Shown here piece after piece: positions 16,784-25,411 of a stretch of 35,311 nucleotides of DNA. Numbering within the stretch: position 1 is the stretch's first letter; every line of letters begins with the position of its first letter. The notes below the pieces were generated by a model, which searched no databases, was not told the origin of the DNA, and was given only the letters and a program-made list of their open reading frames with translations. A program made the position numbers and the translations under genes. The stretch is from Deltaproteobacteria bacterium (GTDB taxonomy: Bacteria; Desulfobacterota; Desulfomonilia; UBA1062), in NCBI GenBank assembly GCA_029547045.1, contig JAKPQL010000013.1:1-35311 (forward strand), in the 5' to 3' direction.

Positions 16784-18461
16784 CCATCGCCTTTACCGAG
16801 AGGTAGAGGTAGCTGTGCCCGTTGATGCGCAACCTGACGGGAGTGAAGGCCACGTCCAGATACTTGGACGCATCCCCCAGATGAGGCCCCACCGGACTCT
16901 TGAGCGTGTGGAACACTCTGTTGGAATGTTTGAGGATGAACTTGGCCTGCCCGTCGCCGAAGTCCTTCCTGCTCACCACCTCCATGGCGGGGATGAGAAA
17001 GACCGGTTCGGGATTTCCCTCGCCGTAAGGCGCAAGGAGTTCCAGTTCCTGCAGGAGGGCCGGCGAAAGGTCGTACGGGGAGATCCTGAGGTCCACATCA
17101 AAGGTGTTCTGCCGCGTCTCCATCTGTGATGCAACGGCCTCGTTCAGCATGCCGGGCAGCACCGTGATCCGCTCCTCGGGTACGCTCAGGCCCACCGCCA
17201 TCTTGTGCCCGCCGAAGCCTGCCAGGACCGCCGCTGCACCGGAAAGGGCACGGTGGAGGTCAATTCCCGGGAGCGACCGCCCGGAACCGATCCCCATACC
17301 GTCCATGACCGAGATGACCAGGGCGGGCCGGGCCAGAAGGTTCACCAGGCGGGATGCCACGATGCCCAGGACCCCGATGTGCCAGTCCCTTCCCCACACC
17401 ACGGTCACGTTTTCCATGGGAGGACTGTCCCTCAGCTGTTCCAGCGCCATCTCCAGGACCCTCTGCTCGTGCATCTGCCGCTTCCTGTTCAGCCCGTCGA
17501 GCTCGACGGCAAGCCGTTGTGCCTGGCCCGGGTCTTCGGTGGTGAGGAGGTCAAAGGCCTTCCGGGCATCGGAGATCCTGCCTGCGGCGTTGATCCTCGG
17601 TCCCAGGATATACCCCAGATCGCGGGACATGAGCTCTTTCTTGATGCCCGCAACCCGGGAAAGGGCCGAAAGGCCCACCCGCATGGAACTGTTCAGGACC
17701 GAGAGCCCCTCCTTCACCAGGATCCGGTTCAGTCCCGACAGGGCCACGGCATCGGCCACCGTTGCCATGGCCACGATATCGAGCTCGCCCTTGAGGTTGG
17801 GCAGGTTTGCGACCCCCCGCTCCCTGAGCAGGGAGCGCAGGGCGATGATCAGATGGTACACCACGCCGGTACCGCAGAGGTCCTCTCCACAGAACAGGCA
17901 GTCGGACTGCTTGGGGTTGATGACGGAATACGCATCCGGCACCGGCCCGTCCACCTCGTGGTGGTCGGTGACGATGACATCCATGCCCAGGGAGTTGGCA
18001 TAGTCCACCTCCTGGTGGGCCGTGATCCCGCAGTCGGCGGTGATGAGGAGGGTTACGCCCCGGGCGTGCAGTTCGTCGATGCCGCGCGTGTTCAGGCCGT
18101 AGCCGTCGCTGGTACGGTCCGGGATGAACACGGCCGGGGGATCGCAGCCGAGGCCCGTCATGAACCGGTGGATCAGGGCGGCGGAACATACCCCGTCCAC
18201 ATCGTAGTCGGTGAAGACGCCGATGTTTTCCTTCCGGTTGATGGCCTCCACGATGCGGGAGCATGCCCGCTCCATGCCCTTCATGGAGCGCGGATCCCTC
18301 AGCTGACCGAGGTTCGGCGTCAGGAAGTCCATCACCTCGGCCGGATCGTGCATGCCCCGGCACCGCATGAGGGATCTGAACACCGGCGTGAAGTTCAGGG
18401 AGGGAAGCGCATGGTCATCCACGTGCCCGCGTATCACCCATTGTGGAGCCGTGCATACCAT
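16770..18461 (-). CDS. recJ: single-stranded-DNA-specific 5'-3' exonuclease RecJ
   Basis: A 563-residue DHH-superfamily nuclease acting in recombination and mismatch repair. Metal-binding motifs are all visible: DYDVDG (85-90), TADCG (141-145) and DHH (166-168, in VIVTDHHEVDG). The DHHA1 domain contains GSGRSLPGIDLHRAL and GFGGHKMAVGLSV, and the OB-like C-terminus follows. The ATG at 18461 is chosen over an upstream one because AAGGAGGG lies 5 nt before it. It lies 57 bp downstream of the TIM-barrel gene. The 3' end overlaps the PATAN gene tail-to-tail by 14 bp. Confidence 0.97.
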   Translation of the reverse strand: MVCTAPQWVIRGHVDDHALPSLNFTPVFRSLMRCRGMHDPAEVMDFLTPNLGQLRDPRSMKGMERACSRIVEAINRKENIGVFTDYDVDGVCSAALIHRFMTGLGCDPPAVFIPDRTSDGYGLNTRGIDELHARGVTLLITADCGITAHQEVDYANSLGMDVIVTDHHEVDGPVPDAYSVINPKQSDCLFCGEDLCGTGVVYHLIIALRSLLRERGVANLPNLKGELDIVAMATVADAVALSGLNRILVKEGLSVLNSSMRVGLSALSRVAGIKKELMSRDLGYILGPRINAAGRISDARKAFDLLTTEDPGQAQRLAVELDGLNRKRQMHEQRVLEMALEQLRDSPPMENVTVVWGRDWHIGVLGIVASRLVNLLARPALVISVMDGMGIGSGRSLPGIDLHRALSGAAAVLAGFGGHKMAVGLSVPEERITVLPGMLNEAVASQMETRQNTFDVDLRISPYDLSPALLQELELLAPYGEGNPEPVFLIPAMEVVSRKDFGDGQAKFILKHSNRVFHTLKSPVGPHLGDASKYLDVAFTPVRLRINGHSYLYLSVKAMAMSR

Positions 18462-18518
18462 GCATCCCTCCTTAACCCCGGGGTTCCTGCAAGTCAAGGG
18501 AAGCCGCGGGTTCCGATT

Positions 18519-19277
18519 TCACGGCAGTCGGGCTGTGGTGCCGATGCAGCGCTGGAGGGCATCCCTGGTCAGGGGCATCTGTGCCGGCTTCACCTCCATG
18601 GTGATGGTGGAATCATAGCCTGCCTCGATGAGCGAGGCGAGGATGGCGGGATAGTCCACGATCCCCTGCCCCAGGGGCAGGTGGAGGTCGTCCTTCACGC
18701 TCGTGCCGCCGTGGTTGTCGTGCACGTGCACGTGCGCGATCCTGTCCATGCAGTGCTCGATGAACCCGTGCGACGTGTTCACCCTGGCCAGGAGCTGGGC
18801 ATGGCCGATATCAAGGGTCATCTTCAGGCCGCTGATGGCATCGAAGGCCATGCGGAAGCTCTCGTAGCGCTCGCTCAGGTTCTCTATGCAGATGTCAATG
18901 CCTGCGGCTGCTGCATGGGCGACTATTTCTTCGAGGATTTCGATCTTCTCCCCGATGAGTCCCTCGGGAGCCCACCGCCTGTCCATCCAGAAGTGTATCG
19001 TTGCCTTCGGTATCCCCAGCCTCTGCGTCAGGTCGATGAGCGACCTGATCCGCGGGAGGAACCGTTCCCTGAGCACGGCCGCATCGAAGGGGTTGTCCTC
19101 GTTGGGATAGTGAGCCAGCAGGGATATGCCTGTTGCGCGCTGCATGTCGAGCAGTTCCGGGAGCTGTGCGGCAACGACCGCAGGGTCGTTCAGGGAGAGC
19201 TCCGCAAAGGGGTATCCGAGCCGGGCGACCTCACGCACCTCCTCCATGCTGTGGGCCCTGCCGCCGATGGTGATCAT
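18519..19277 (-). CDS. sugar-phosphate isomerase/epimerase-like TIM barrel protein
   Basis: A 252-residue protein of the AP endonuclease-2/xylose isomerase-like superfamily. Typical barrel elements are GYPFAELSL (strand 2), HYPNEDNPFD (strand 3), ATIHFWMD (strand 4), GIDICIENLSE (strand 5, metal Glu), LTLDIGHAQ read here as MTLDIGHAQ (strand 6), HVHVHDNHG (strand 7) and ITMEVKP (strand 8). The acidic and histidine residues at the strand ends would bind a divalent metal. The substrate cannot be deduced. Its ATG overlaps the stop of the DUF2889 gene (ATGA), and recJ follows. Confidence 0.88.
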   Translation of the reverse strand: MITIGGRAHSMEEVREVARLGYPFAELSLNDPAVVAAQLPELLDMQRATGISLLAHYPNEDNPFDAAVLRERFLPRIRSLIDLTQRLGIPKATIHFWMDRRWAPEGLIGEKIEILEEIVAHAAAAGIDICIENLSERYESFRMAFDAISGLKMTLDIGHAQLLARVNTSHGFIEHCMDRIAHVHVHDNHGGTSVKDDLHLPLGQGIVDYPAILASLIEAGYDSTITMEVKPAQMPLTRDALQRCIGTTARLP

Positions 19278-19867
19278 CCCTCCCCCTTCCCATCCCGTGC
19301 GCCATTGCCGAAGGAGTCAGCCAGGATCGCCCTCACCTCCTCGTCCAGCGGCCCACCCCGTCGCCATACCCAGCACGAGTCGATGAGCAGGCGGGAGTCC
19401 ATGAACCTGGACGCCTCGGACCTCGATATGGGCCTGCCTGCCACATGGGTCCAGAACCCCTGCACCGCGGCCGGGGCCATGGCTATGAGCAGGGCGTTCA
19501 GGTGGGTGCAGCCCCTAGGCCCGCCGAAGGTCTTCTTCACATGGGAGGTGAATCCGGTCGATATGCTCTGTCCGATGAGCGGCCTGAGACTCTCCACGGT
19601 CTCCCGGCAGACGTCCCGGGGCAGACGCACCTGTTCCACCTCGAGGTCTTCGATGATGAGGCGCGGTCCTGTCACCAGGAGACGGAGCACCATATCATGC
19701 ACGATGCCGGGGGGGATCTCCTCGCCCGTGGTGATGGAGAAGATCCCGGAACGCCGCTCGTCCGTGAGCCTTCCTTCCACCATGACGGCGTCCCGGCCGG
19801 CCGGGTAGGTCGCCACCGTTATGTCCCGGGTGTGTACGGGCCTGGTTCTGTATGATGCAAGATCCAT
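19274..19867 (-). CDS. DUF2889 family protein
   Basis: A 197-residue soluble protein. The N-terminus YRTRPVHTRDITVATYPA and the motif GGPRGCTHLNALLIAMAPAA (~118-137) are the hallmarks of DUF2889, a family of unknown function. Conserved Arg, Gly, Cys and His in GPRGCTHL suggest a bound ligand or metal (inference). A strong AAGGAGGGG precedes the ATG. It is 49 bp downstream of mnmA and coupled to the TIM-barrel gene, so the two may act in one pathway. Confidence 0.85.
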   Translation of the reverse strand: MDLASYRTRPVHTRDITVATYPAGRDAVMVEGRLTDERRSGIFSITTGEEIPPGIVHDMVLRLLVTGPRLIIEDLEVEQVRLPRDVCRETVESLRPLIGQSISTGFTSHVKKTFGGPRGCTHLNALLIAMAPAAVQGFWTHVAGRPISRSEASRFMDSRLLIDSCWVWRRGGPLDEEVRAILADSFGNGARDGKGEG

Positions 19868-19916
19868 ATCGCTCGCCCCTCCTTGAGGATCAGGGTATCC
19901 GGCAGGGGGCAGGCGG

Positions 19917-20981
19917 TCAAGCAGGACCTGACCCCGGCGTGAGCTCCAATCCCATGTCCAGGAGGCGGTCTATCGTCCCCGCGCACAGCACGGCATCGTG
20001 CTCGTCGTAGAACACCGCGAGCTGGCCCGGTGCGCAGATGCCCCTGTACTCCACGCGCGCCCCGTTCTCCCCGTCGGGATGGATCACCGCATGCTCTGCA
20101 TCCTGACGGTATCTCACCTTGACCCTTGCCGACATGGGCCCGGACAGGGATCCACTCTTCATGTAGTTCAGGTGCTCAATGAAAAAACCGTTATGCCGCC
20201 AGTGCCCGCGCTCCCCCACGGTTATGGTGTTGGCCCGGGCATCCACGGACAGCACGTAGACCCTCCTGCCGAGCCCTATACCCAGGCCTTTCCGCTGCCC
20301 GATGGTGTACCACAGCGCGCCCCTGTGATGCCCCACGATCCTCCCGTGGAAATCGAGGATTTCGCCGGGTGCAGGGGTGAATCCGGTGTGCCTGCAGACG
20401 AACGGCACATGCCCCTGCCCGCCGAGAAAGCACGCATCCTGTGAACTCTGGGTGACGGGGATGGCCAGACCGGCCGAGGTCGCAATCCCGTGTGCCTCGT
20501 CACGGGTGATATCGGCCAGGGGGAACACGGAGGCTGCCAGGGCCTGCTGGGTGAGGAGGCCCAGGAAGTACTCCTGGGACTTGCGCTCCCGCGCCCTGGC
20601 CACGAAGCGCCTCCCCCCGTGCATGCCGGACCGGGCGTAGTGGCCTGTGGCGATGCGGTCTGCACCGAGTGTCCTTGCCCCTTCCAGCAGGATCCCGAAC
20701 TTGATGTCACGGTTGCAGACTGCACACGGATTCGGCGTCCGGCCCGAGAGGTATTCGGCGCAGAAGTAGTCCTGCACTCTGACGAACTCCCTGCGGACAT
20801 CGAGGACATGGTGGCTGATCCCGAGGCGGCGGCACAGGCGTGCAGCCCGCTCGAGCTGAAACGGTGCGGGAAGACCGTCGCCCAGGACCAGCGTCATCCC
20901 GGAAACGTGTTCCCCCTGCTCGCGGAGCACAATGGCGGCGGCACAGGAATCCACGCCCCCGGACATGGCGACACCGACCAT
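19917..20981 (-). CDS. mnmA: tRNA-specific 2-thiouridylase MnmA
   Basis: A 354-residue enzyme that thiolates U34 of tRNA-Lys, -Glu and -Gln. The N-terminal PP-loop motif is MSGGVDS (6-12), used to adenylate the uridine. NPCAVCNRDIKFG contains the catalytic Cys89, aligned with E. coli NPDILCNKEIKF, and the second catalytic Cys184 lies in SQDACFLGG. The central domain (GALWYTIGQRKGLGIG) and the C-terminal barrel are complete. The ATG overlaps the nfeD stop by one base (TGATG). The N-terminus is slightly shorter than usual, starting directly at the PP-loop strand. Confidence 0.97.
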   Translation of the reverse strand: MVGVAMSGGVDSCAAAIVLREQGEHVSGMTLVLGDGLPAPFQLERAARLCRRLGISHHVLDVRREFVRVQDYFCAEYLSGRTPNPCAVCNRDIKFGILLEGARTLGADRIATGHYARSGMHGGRRFVARARERKSQEYFLGLLTQQALAASVFPLADITRDEAHGIATSAGLAIPVTQSSQDACFLGGQGHVPFVCRHTGFTPAPGEILDFHGRIVGHHRGALWYTIGQRKGLGIGLGRRVYVLSVDARANTITVGERGHWRHNGFFIEHLNYMKSGSLSGPMSARVKVRYRQDAEHAVIHPDGENGARVEYRGICAPGQLAVFYDEHDAVLCAGTIDRLLDMGLELTPGSGPA

Positions 20982-22261
20982 CAGCCTCTCTCGCCGTCAG
21001 GAGAATCGGGTGTTACGGAGAGGTCCATGCCGGTCAGATCCGTCACCACGACCTTCTGGCCGGGCCGCAGCCCAGCCGGGCCCCGGGCGTTCCAGTACTC
21101 CCCGTGGCAGAACACCTTGCCCGTGCCGTCCTCGTTCCAGGCATAGACCTCGGCTAGTTCTCCCTTGAGACCCTCGGCCCCGAGTCTGGATACCCTCCGC
21201 TGGGCCTTGACCACCAGGAAGATGGTGATGACGAAGAACGCGGCGAAGAAGAGCGTCACCGGCATGATGACCCCGTAGGACACCCGGGCATGGAGCTCAG
21301 GGGTCCTAAAGAGCAGGATGGATCCGAGCACCATGGAGACGATGCCGCCCACGGTGAGCAGGCCGTAGCTCTGTACCTTGATCTCCGCGATGAACATGAT
21401 CACCGCGAGCCCGACGAGGGCGAACCCGGCATAGTTCACCGGCAGGGTCTGGAAGGCGAAGAATGCGAGGATCAGGGAGATGCCCCCGATGACCCCCGGC
21501 AGGATTGCGCCCGGGCTCGACAGCTCGAAATAGATCCCGGCAAGTCCGATGAGCATGAGGATGTAGGCGATGTTGGGGTTCGACAGGGCCGAGAGCAGCC
21601 GCTCCCTGAACCCCATGGGTTTCACCACCAGGCTCGCGTCCTTGGTCTTCAACTCATACGTGGCGAGGTTCTTCTTGACCTTCCGGCCGTCGAGTTGGGT
21701 GAGGAGGTCGTCCATGTCGTGGGCAACGATGTCGATGACGCCCTTTTCCAGGGCCTCCTGGGCCGGCGTGGAGATGCTCTTCCGCACGATGTCCTCGGCC
21801 CATTGCTCGCTCCTTCCCCGCTCCCGGGCGATGCTTCTGGCATAGGCCACGGCATCGTTCGTCACCTTGTCCAGCATGGTGGTGTCCTTGCCTTCCTGGT
21901 CCCCTCCACCGCCGCCGATGCCCACCGGGTGTGCCGCTCCGATGTTCGTGCCGGGCGACATGGCCGCCACGTCGGAGGCAAGGGCGATGAGCGCCCCGGC
22001 GGACGCGGCCCGGGCGCCCTTGGGCGAGACGTAGACCACCACGGGCACGGGGGCGTTCAGCTCCTTCTGAATGATGTCGCGCATGGCCGTGTCAAGGCCT
22101 CCGGGGGTGTCCAGACGTATGATGATGGCCGTCATGTTGGTCTGGGCGGCCTCCTCAATGCTGTCTATGATGTAGGAGGCAACAGGTGGGCTGATGGCGT
22201 CCTTCACGTCGATGACGAAGACCTCCGCGGCATGCAGGCAGGCCGGCAGCAGCACCGACAT
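20981..22261 (-). CDS. NfeD-type membrane serine protease
   Basis: A ~426-residue NfeD protein: a ClpP-like protease domain (~1-220), four or five membrane helices (~235-370) and a C-terminal OB-fold (NfeDC, ~380-426). Catalytic Ser lies in the motif ARAASAGALIALASD and the catalytic Lys in LDKVTNDAVAYARSIA, matching the Ser-Lys dyad known for this family. Members cleave hydrophobic ends of stomatin-like proteins, but no stomatin gene is adjacent. The start is uncertain: ATG at 22261 gives a short hydrophobic leader, whereas a CTG at 22279 that overlaps the udg stop would give a normal signal peptide with an Arg near its start (LRTLIAMSVLLPACLHA). Confidence 0.92.
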   Translation of the reverse strand: MSVLLPACLHAAEVFVIDVKDAISPPVASYIIDSIEEAAQTNMTAIIIRLDTPGGLDTAMRDIIQKELNAPVPVVVYVSPKGARAASAGALIALASDVAAMSPGTNIGAAHPVGIGGGGGDQEGKDTTMLDKVTNDAVAYARSIARERGRSEQWAEDIVRKSISTPAQEALEKGVIDIVAHDMDDLLTQLDGRKVKKNLATYELKTKDASLVVKPMGFRERLLSALSNPNIAYILMLIGLAGIYFELSSPGAILPGVIGGISLILAFFAFQTLPVNYAGFALVGLAVIMFIAEIKVQSYGLLTVGGIVSMVLGSILLFRTPELHARVSYGVIMPVTLFFAAFFVITIFLVVKAQRRVSRLGAEGLKGELAEVYAWNEDGTGKVFCHGEYWNARGPAGLRPGQKVVVTDLTGMDLSVTPDSPDGERG

Positions 22262-22275
22262 GGCAATGAGCGTCC

Positions 22276-22956
22276 TCAGGACTGCCCCTGCTGCACCGGT
22301 ATTCCGAGCACCTCCATGACCTTCTTTATGTCTTCCCATACGTCCCTCTTTTTTGATGGGTTCTGCAGCAAATAGCTCGGGTGGTAGGTGGGCATCAGCA
22401 TGATGCCTGAACAGTCCCTGAAGGATCCCCTCAGCCTGCTGATTGGTGTGTCTACCGCCAGCAGGGTCTGGGCTGCGATCCTGCCCAGGGCCACGATGAC
22501 CCTGGGCCGTATGGCGCGGATCTGGGCCTGAAGATGCCCGATGCACGCGGCCACTTCCTCGGGACGCGGGTCCCGGTTGCCCGGCGGCCTGCACTTCACG
22601 ATGTTGGCGATGTATACGTCCTGGCGGGTCAGCCCCATGGCCCGGATGATCTTTGTGAGGAGATCGCCCGCATTCCCCACAAAGGGCCTGCCCGTCTCGT
22701 CCTCATGTGCACCGGGCCCCTCGCCGATGAACATGAGGGGCGCATCCGGATTGCCCTCCCCGAAGACCACATTCTTCCTGGTCCTGGCCAGGGGGCAGGA
22801 GATGCACTCCATCACGCTCAGACGCAGGCCTTCCAGACCGGACTCCACTGCCTCCTCCTCCCGGCGGGCGTCCGGGGACCTCCCTCCGGGCAGGATGAGA
22901 AAGTCCCCCGCCCAGGCCGCTTCATCACGCAGGGCCTGGATGATGTGATCTCTCAC
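22276..22956 (-). CDS. uracil-DNA glycosylase, family 4 (Fe-S)
   Basis: A 226-residue family-4 UDG, which removes uracil from DNA. The 4Fe-4S ligands are Cys51, Cys54 (CISCPLARTR), Cys122 (KCRPPGNRDP) and Cys138. The active-site motif is GEGPGAHEDETGRPFVG (~78-94) and the second motif is PTYHPSYLL near the C-terminus. About 40 N-terminal residues precede the core, a common variable region in this family. The ATG overlaps the coaBC stop (ATGA). Confidence 0.95.
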   Translation of the reverse strand: MRDHIIQALRDEAAWAGDFLILPGGRSPDARREEEAVESGLEGLRLSVMECISCPLARTRKNVVFGEGNPDAPLMFIGEGPGAHEDETGRPFVGNAGDLLTKIIRAMGLTRQDVYIANIVKCRPPGNRDPRPEEVAACIGHLQAQIRAIRPRVIVALGRIAAQTLLAVDTPISRLRGSFRDCSGIMLMPTYHPSYLLQNPSKKRDVWEDIKKVMEVLGIPVQQGQS

Positions 22957-24167
22957 AGCCGTTCTTTCACGAGGTCCAGGATCTTGTGGGCAAGCACGTC
23001 CTTTTCCATGTGCTCGAAGTCGTAGATGACCCCCTCGGGGGAGAGGATCACCCCGCTGTTCGTGTCAGCGGCGAACCCGGTGTTCGACTCCCCCACCCGG
23101 TTGGCCACGATCATGTCGAGCCCTTTCCTGACCATCTTGTCCTGGGCATAGCTCTTGAGGTTCTCCGTCTCTGCCGCAAAACCGATAAAGGTCTTGGCCT
23201 CTTTCAGGGGTCGAATGGTGGCGAGGATGTCCGGGGTGGAGGTGAGCTCGATGTGCGCGGTCTTTTCGCCCTTCTTGATCTTGCTCCTGGAATAGGTATG
23301 CGGGGTGTAGTCGGCCACTGCAGCGGCCATGATGAGCACGTCCGTTTCCGGGAGGTTCTCCTTGACGCAGGTGAGCATGTCCTGGGCGGAACGCACGTCG
23401 ATGACCGTGGCCCACGGCGCATACTCGGCCATGACGGGCCCGGACACCACCTTCACCCGCGCGCCCCTGATGCAGGCGGCCTCCACCAGGGCGGCCCCCA
23501 TCTTGCCGGTGGACCTGTTGGTGATGAAACGCACCGGATCTATGTCCTCGCAGGTGGGGCCGGAGGTGATGAGGATGTTGATGCCGGCCAGGTCGTGCTC
23601 GCTCAGGAGCATCTTCACCTCGGCCACGATCCGTTCGGGCTCGGGCAGCCTGCCGGAGCCCTCCCACCCGCAGGCAAGCTCCCCCGATGCGGGCTCCAGC
23701 ACGTGGATGCCCCTCGCCCGGATGGTCTCCAGGTTGTCCTGGGTGGCCCTGTTCTGCAGCATGTTCACGTTCATGGACGGACACACGAGCACCGGTGCCT
23801 TCGTGGCGAGCACCGTGCAGGTGAGCAGATCATCGGCAATGCCCTGGGCCAGTTTGGCGATGAAGTTCGCCGTGGCGGGGGCAACAAGGAAAAGATCCGC
23901 ACTGTCCGCCAGGGCGATGTGGTCTATCTCGTATGAGGCATGGGGCAGGTCGGGGAACATTTCCGTATGCACCGGCGCACCAGTGAGCGTCTGGAGCACC
24001 ATGGGGGTGACGAACTGCCGGGCCGCATCCGTCATGACCGCGTGTACGTCCAGACCGCACCGCTTGAGCCCACGGACCACCAGGGGCGCCTTGTACGCCG
24101 CAATCCCGCCCGTGATGCCGTATACGACGGTCTTGCCCTCTAGATCTTCTCCTGCGGAACCACCCAT
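22953..24167 (-). CDS. coaBC: bifunctional CoaBC, coenzyme A synthesis
   Basis: A 404-residue phosphopantothenoylcysteine synthetase/decarboxylase. The N-terminal CoaC domain binds FMN: YGITGGIAAYKA (~17-28), the active-site His in EIDHIALADSADLFLVAPAT, NFIAKLAQGIADDLL and the CPSMNVNM motif. ELACGWEGSGRLPEP carries the reaction Cys. The C-terminal CoaB domain begins ILITSGPTCEDIDPVRFI and includes NRSTGKMGAALVEAA and AAAVADYTP. The ATG at 24167 has GGTGGAG upstream and overlaps the lipoprotein gene by 28 bp; the longer open frame is not supported. Confidence 0.96.
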   Translation of the reverse strand: MGGSAGEDLEGKTVVYGITGGIAAYKAPLVVRGLKRCGLDVHAVMTDAARQFVTPMVLQTLTGAPVHTEMFPDLPHASYEIDHIALADSADLFLVAPATANFIAKLAQGIADDLLTCTVLATKAPVLVCPSMNVNMLQNRATQDNLETIRARGIHVLEPASGELACGWEGSGRLPEPERIVAEVKMLLSEHDLAGINILITSGPTCEDIDPVRFITNRSTGKMGAALVEAACIRGARVKVVSGPVMAEYAPWATVIDVRSAQDMLTCVKENLPETDVLIMAAAVADYTPHTYSRSKIKKGEKTAHIELTSTPDILATIRPLKEAKTFIGFAAETENLKSYAQDKMVRKGLDMIVANRVGESNTGFAADTNSGVILSPEGVIYDFEHMEKDVLAHKILDLVKERL

Positions 24168-24559
24168 AACTCCACCCGTGTCGTAAGGGGATCCTCTGCG
24201 ATGAGGATCGAGGCGAACTTGTCCTGCTTCTTGAAGAAGAGCTGAATGGATCCCTGGAACTTGTACTGGTTCAGGGAAACCCAGCCCTCGGAATTCATGG
24301 AGGTGATGAAGAACTGTGCCAGTGATTCGCTCTGCACCCGCCCTGAGGCCACGAGGCGCCCGAACCCATTGGTGATGAAGCAGTCCTTGGGCACCCGGTT
24401 CAGCTCTCCGGGGATGAGGATGTCGGAAAAATCGAGATACCGAGGTGTGGGCCGCATCTCCTGGTCCGAGGCTGCCCCGTTGCCTGCACTCTTGAGCTGG
24501 GCACACCCGGAGACCAACAGCAGAACGGCAAGGCTTACCAGTACGGCTCTTCTCATCAT
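24140..24559 (-). CDS. small lipoprotein of unknown function
   Basis: A 139-residue protein with a lipoprotein signal (MMRRAVLVSLAVLLLVSGC, lipobox VSGC, Cys19). The mature part has about 120 residues with alternating beta strands (FITNGFGRLVASGRV, GSIQLFFKKQDKFASILIAED, TRVELWVVP), suggesting a single alpha/beta domain. I do not recognise the family. GGGAGG lies just upstream of the start, and a second ATG follows at once, so the start may be one codon later. It sits 8 bp after the MBL gene and overlaps coaBC, firmly inside this operon. Confidence 0.8.
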   Translation of the reverse strand: MMRRAVLVSLAVLLLVSGCAQLKSAGNGAASDQEMRPTPRYLDFSDILIPGELNRVPKDCFITNGFGRLVASGRVQSESLAQFFITSMNSEGWVSLNQYKFQGSIQLFFKKQDKFASILIAEDPLTTRVELWVVPQEKI

Positions 24560-24567
24560 TCGCCTCC

Positions 24568-25194
24568 CTACAGGAATGGATTGTATTTGCGTTCCGACCC
24601 CAGGGTCGTTGCCGGTCCATGTCCCGGCAGCACCTTGACATCATCGCCCAGGGGGAGCAGCTTGGTCTTGATGGAGCTTATCAGGGTCTGATAGTCGCCG
24701 CCGGGCAGGTCTGTCCTGCCGATGGAACCGGCGAAGAGCGTGTCTCCGGCAAAGCAGAGCTTCCCATCCGCGGTGACGAGGGAGATCCCGCCGGGCGAGT
24801 GTCCTGGAGTCTCGATCACCTTGAGGGAAAGGCCGTTCCGGGAAGAAACCTCGTCCCCCTCGGCGAGGAACCGGTCGGGGTCCGGCGGCTGCTCGAGGTG
24901 GATACCGAAGAGCCTTCCCATGCGGGACGCCGCCTGGAGCAGGGGAAGCTCGTCCCTGTGCATCATGACCGGTGCGCCCGTGGCATCCCTGACCTGCCTG
25001 ATGGCGCCGATGTGGTCCACGTGGGCATGGGTGTTGACGATGGCCGCGACCTGGAGCCCCAGGGACTCGATCTGCCGGAGGATCTTGTCCGCCTCTCCCC
25101 CCGGATCGATGACAAAGGCCTCCTTTGACAGCTCATCGCCCAGGATGAAGCAGTTGGTCATGAACTCGGTCACCACCACTGTCTTCAGAAGCAT
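24568..25194 (-). CDS. metallo-beta-lactamase fold hydrolase, glyoxalase II-like
   Basis: A 208-residue MBL-fold protein. The zinc motif is THAHVDH (HxHxDH, ~55-61), the later His lies in TPGHSPGG (~131), the Asp in FAGDTLFAGSIGRTDLPGG and the last His in PGHGPATT near the end. This set is typical of the hydroxyacylglutathione hydrolase-like group (YcbL type), thiolester hydrolases. The ATG at 25194 has GGAGG 7 nt upstream and starts MLLKTVVVTEFMTNCFI, the family's usual start; an ATG further up (25269) lies inside the promoter. Confidence 0.92.
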   Translation of the reverse strand: MLLKTVVVTEFMTNCFILGDELSKEAFVIDPGGEADKILRQIESLGLQVAAIVNTHAHVDHIGAIRQVRDATGAPVMMHRDELPLLQAASRMGRLFGIHLEQPPDPDRFLAEGDEVSSRNGLSLKVIETPGHSPGGISLVTADGKLCFAGDTLFAGSIGRTDLPGGDYQTLISSIKTKLLPLGDDVKVLPGHGPATTLGSERKYNPFL

Positions 25195-25264
25195 CTGATT
25201 CCTCCCGCCCCCTTCTCTGCTGTTTGGGAAAACCCGGGGTCCCCCGCACGTGTATCCCGCAGAC

Positions 25265-25293
25265 ACCATAGTATACCCCCGGGTTCAGGTCAA
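25265..25293 (-). promoter_or_regulatory. sigma-70 promoter of the MBL-to-mnmA operon
   Basis: On the minus strand TTGACC (25293-25288), a 17-bp spacer and TATGGT (25270-25265) precede the MBL start by about 70 bp. A second TATACT overlaps the spacer end. This is the best promoter in the gap and may serve the six-gene block. Confidence 0.5.
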
Positions 25294-25411
25294 CTCCATC
25301 TCTACCGGAGACCGGCCCGGCGCACATCCCATGGAAGAGGCACCTGCGCAGGTGGCTCTTGAGTAGACCGGGTAAAGTTTTCTCTCCCGAAATCCGATCT
25401 ACTTTCCATCT

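Noticed and set aside
17205-19808. 867-codon open frame opposite recJ, the TIM barrel and DUF2889
   Set aside because: It spans three real genes and their junctions, has no domain pattern and shows mirror composition.
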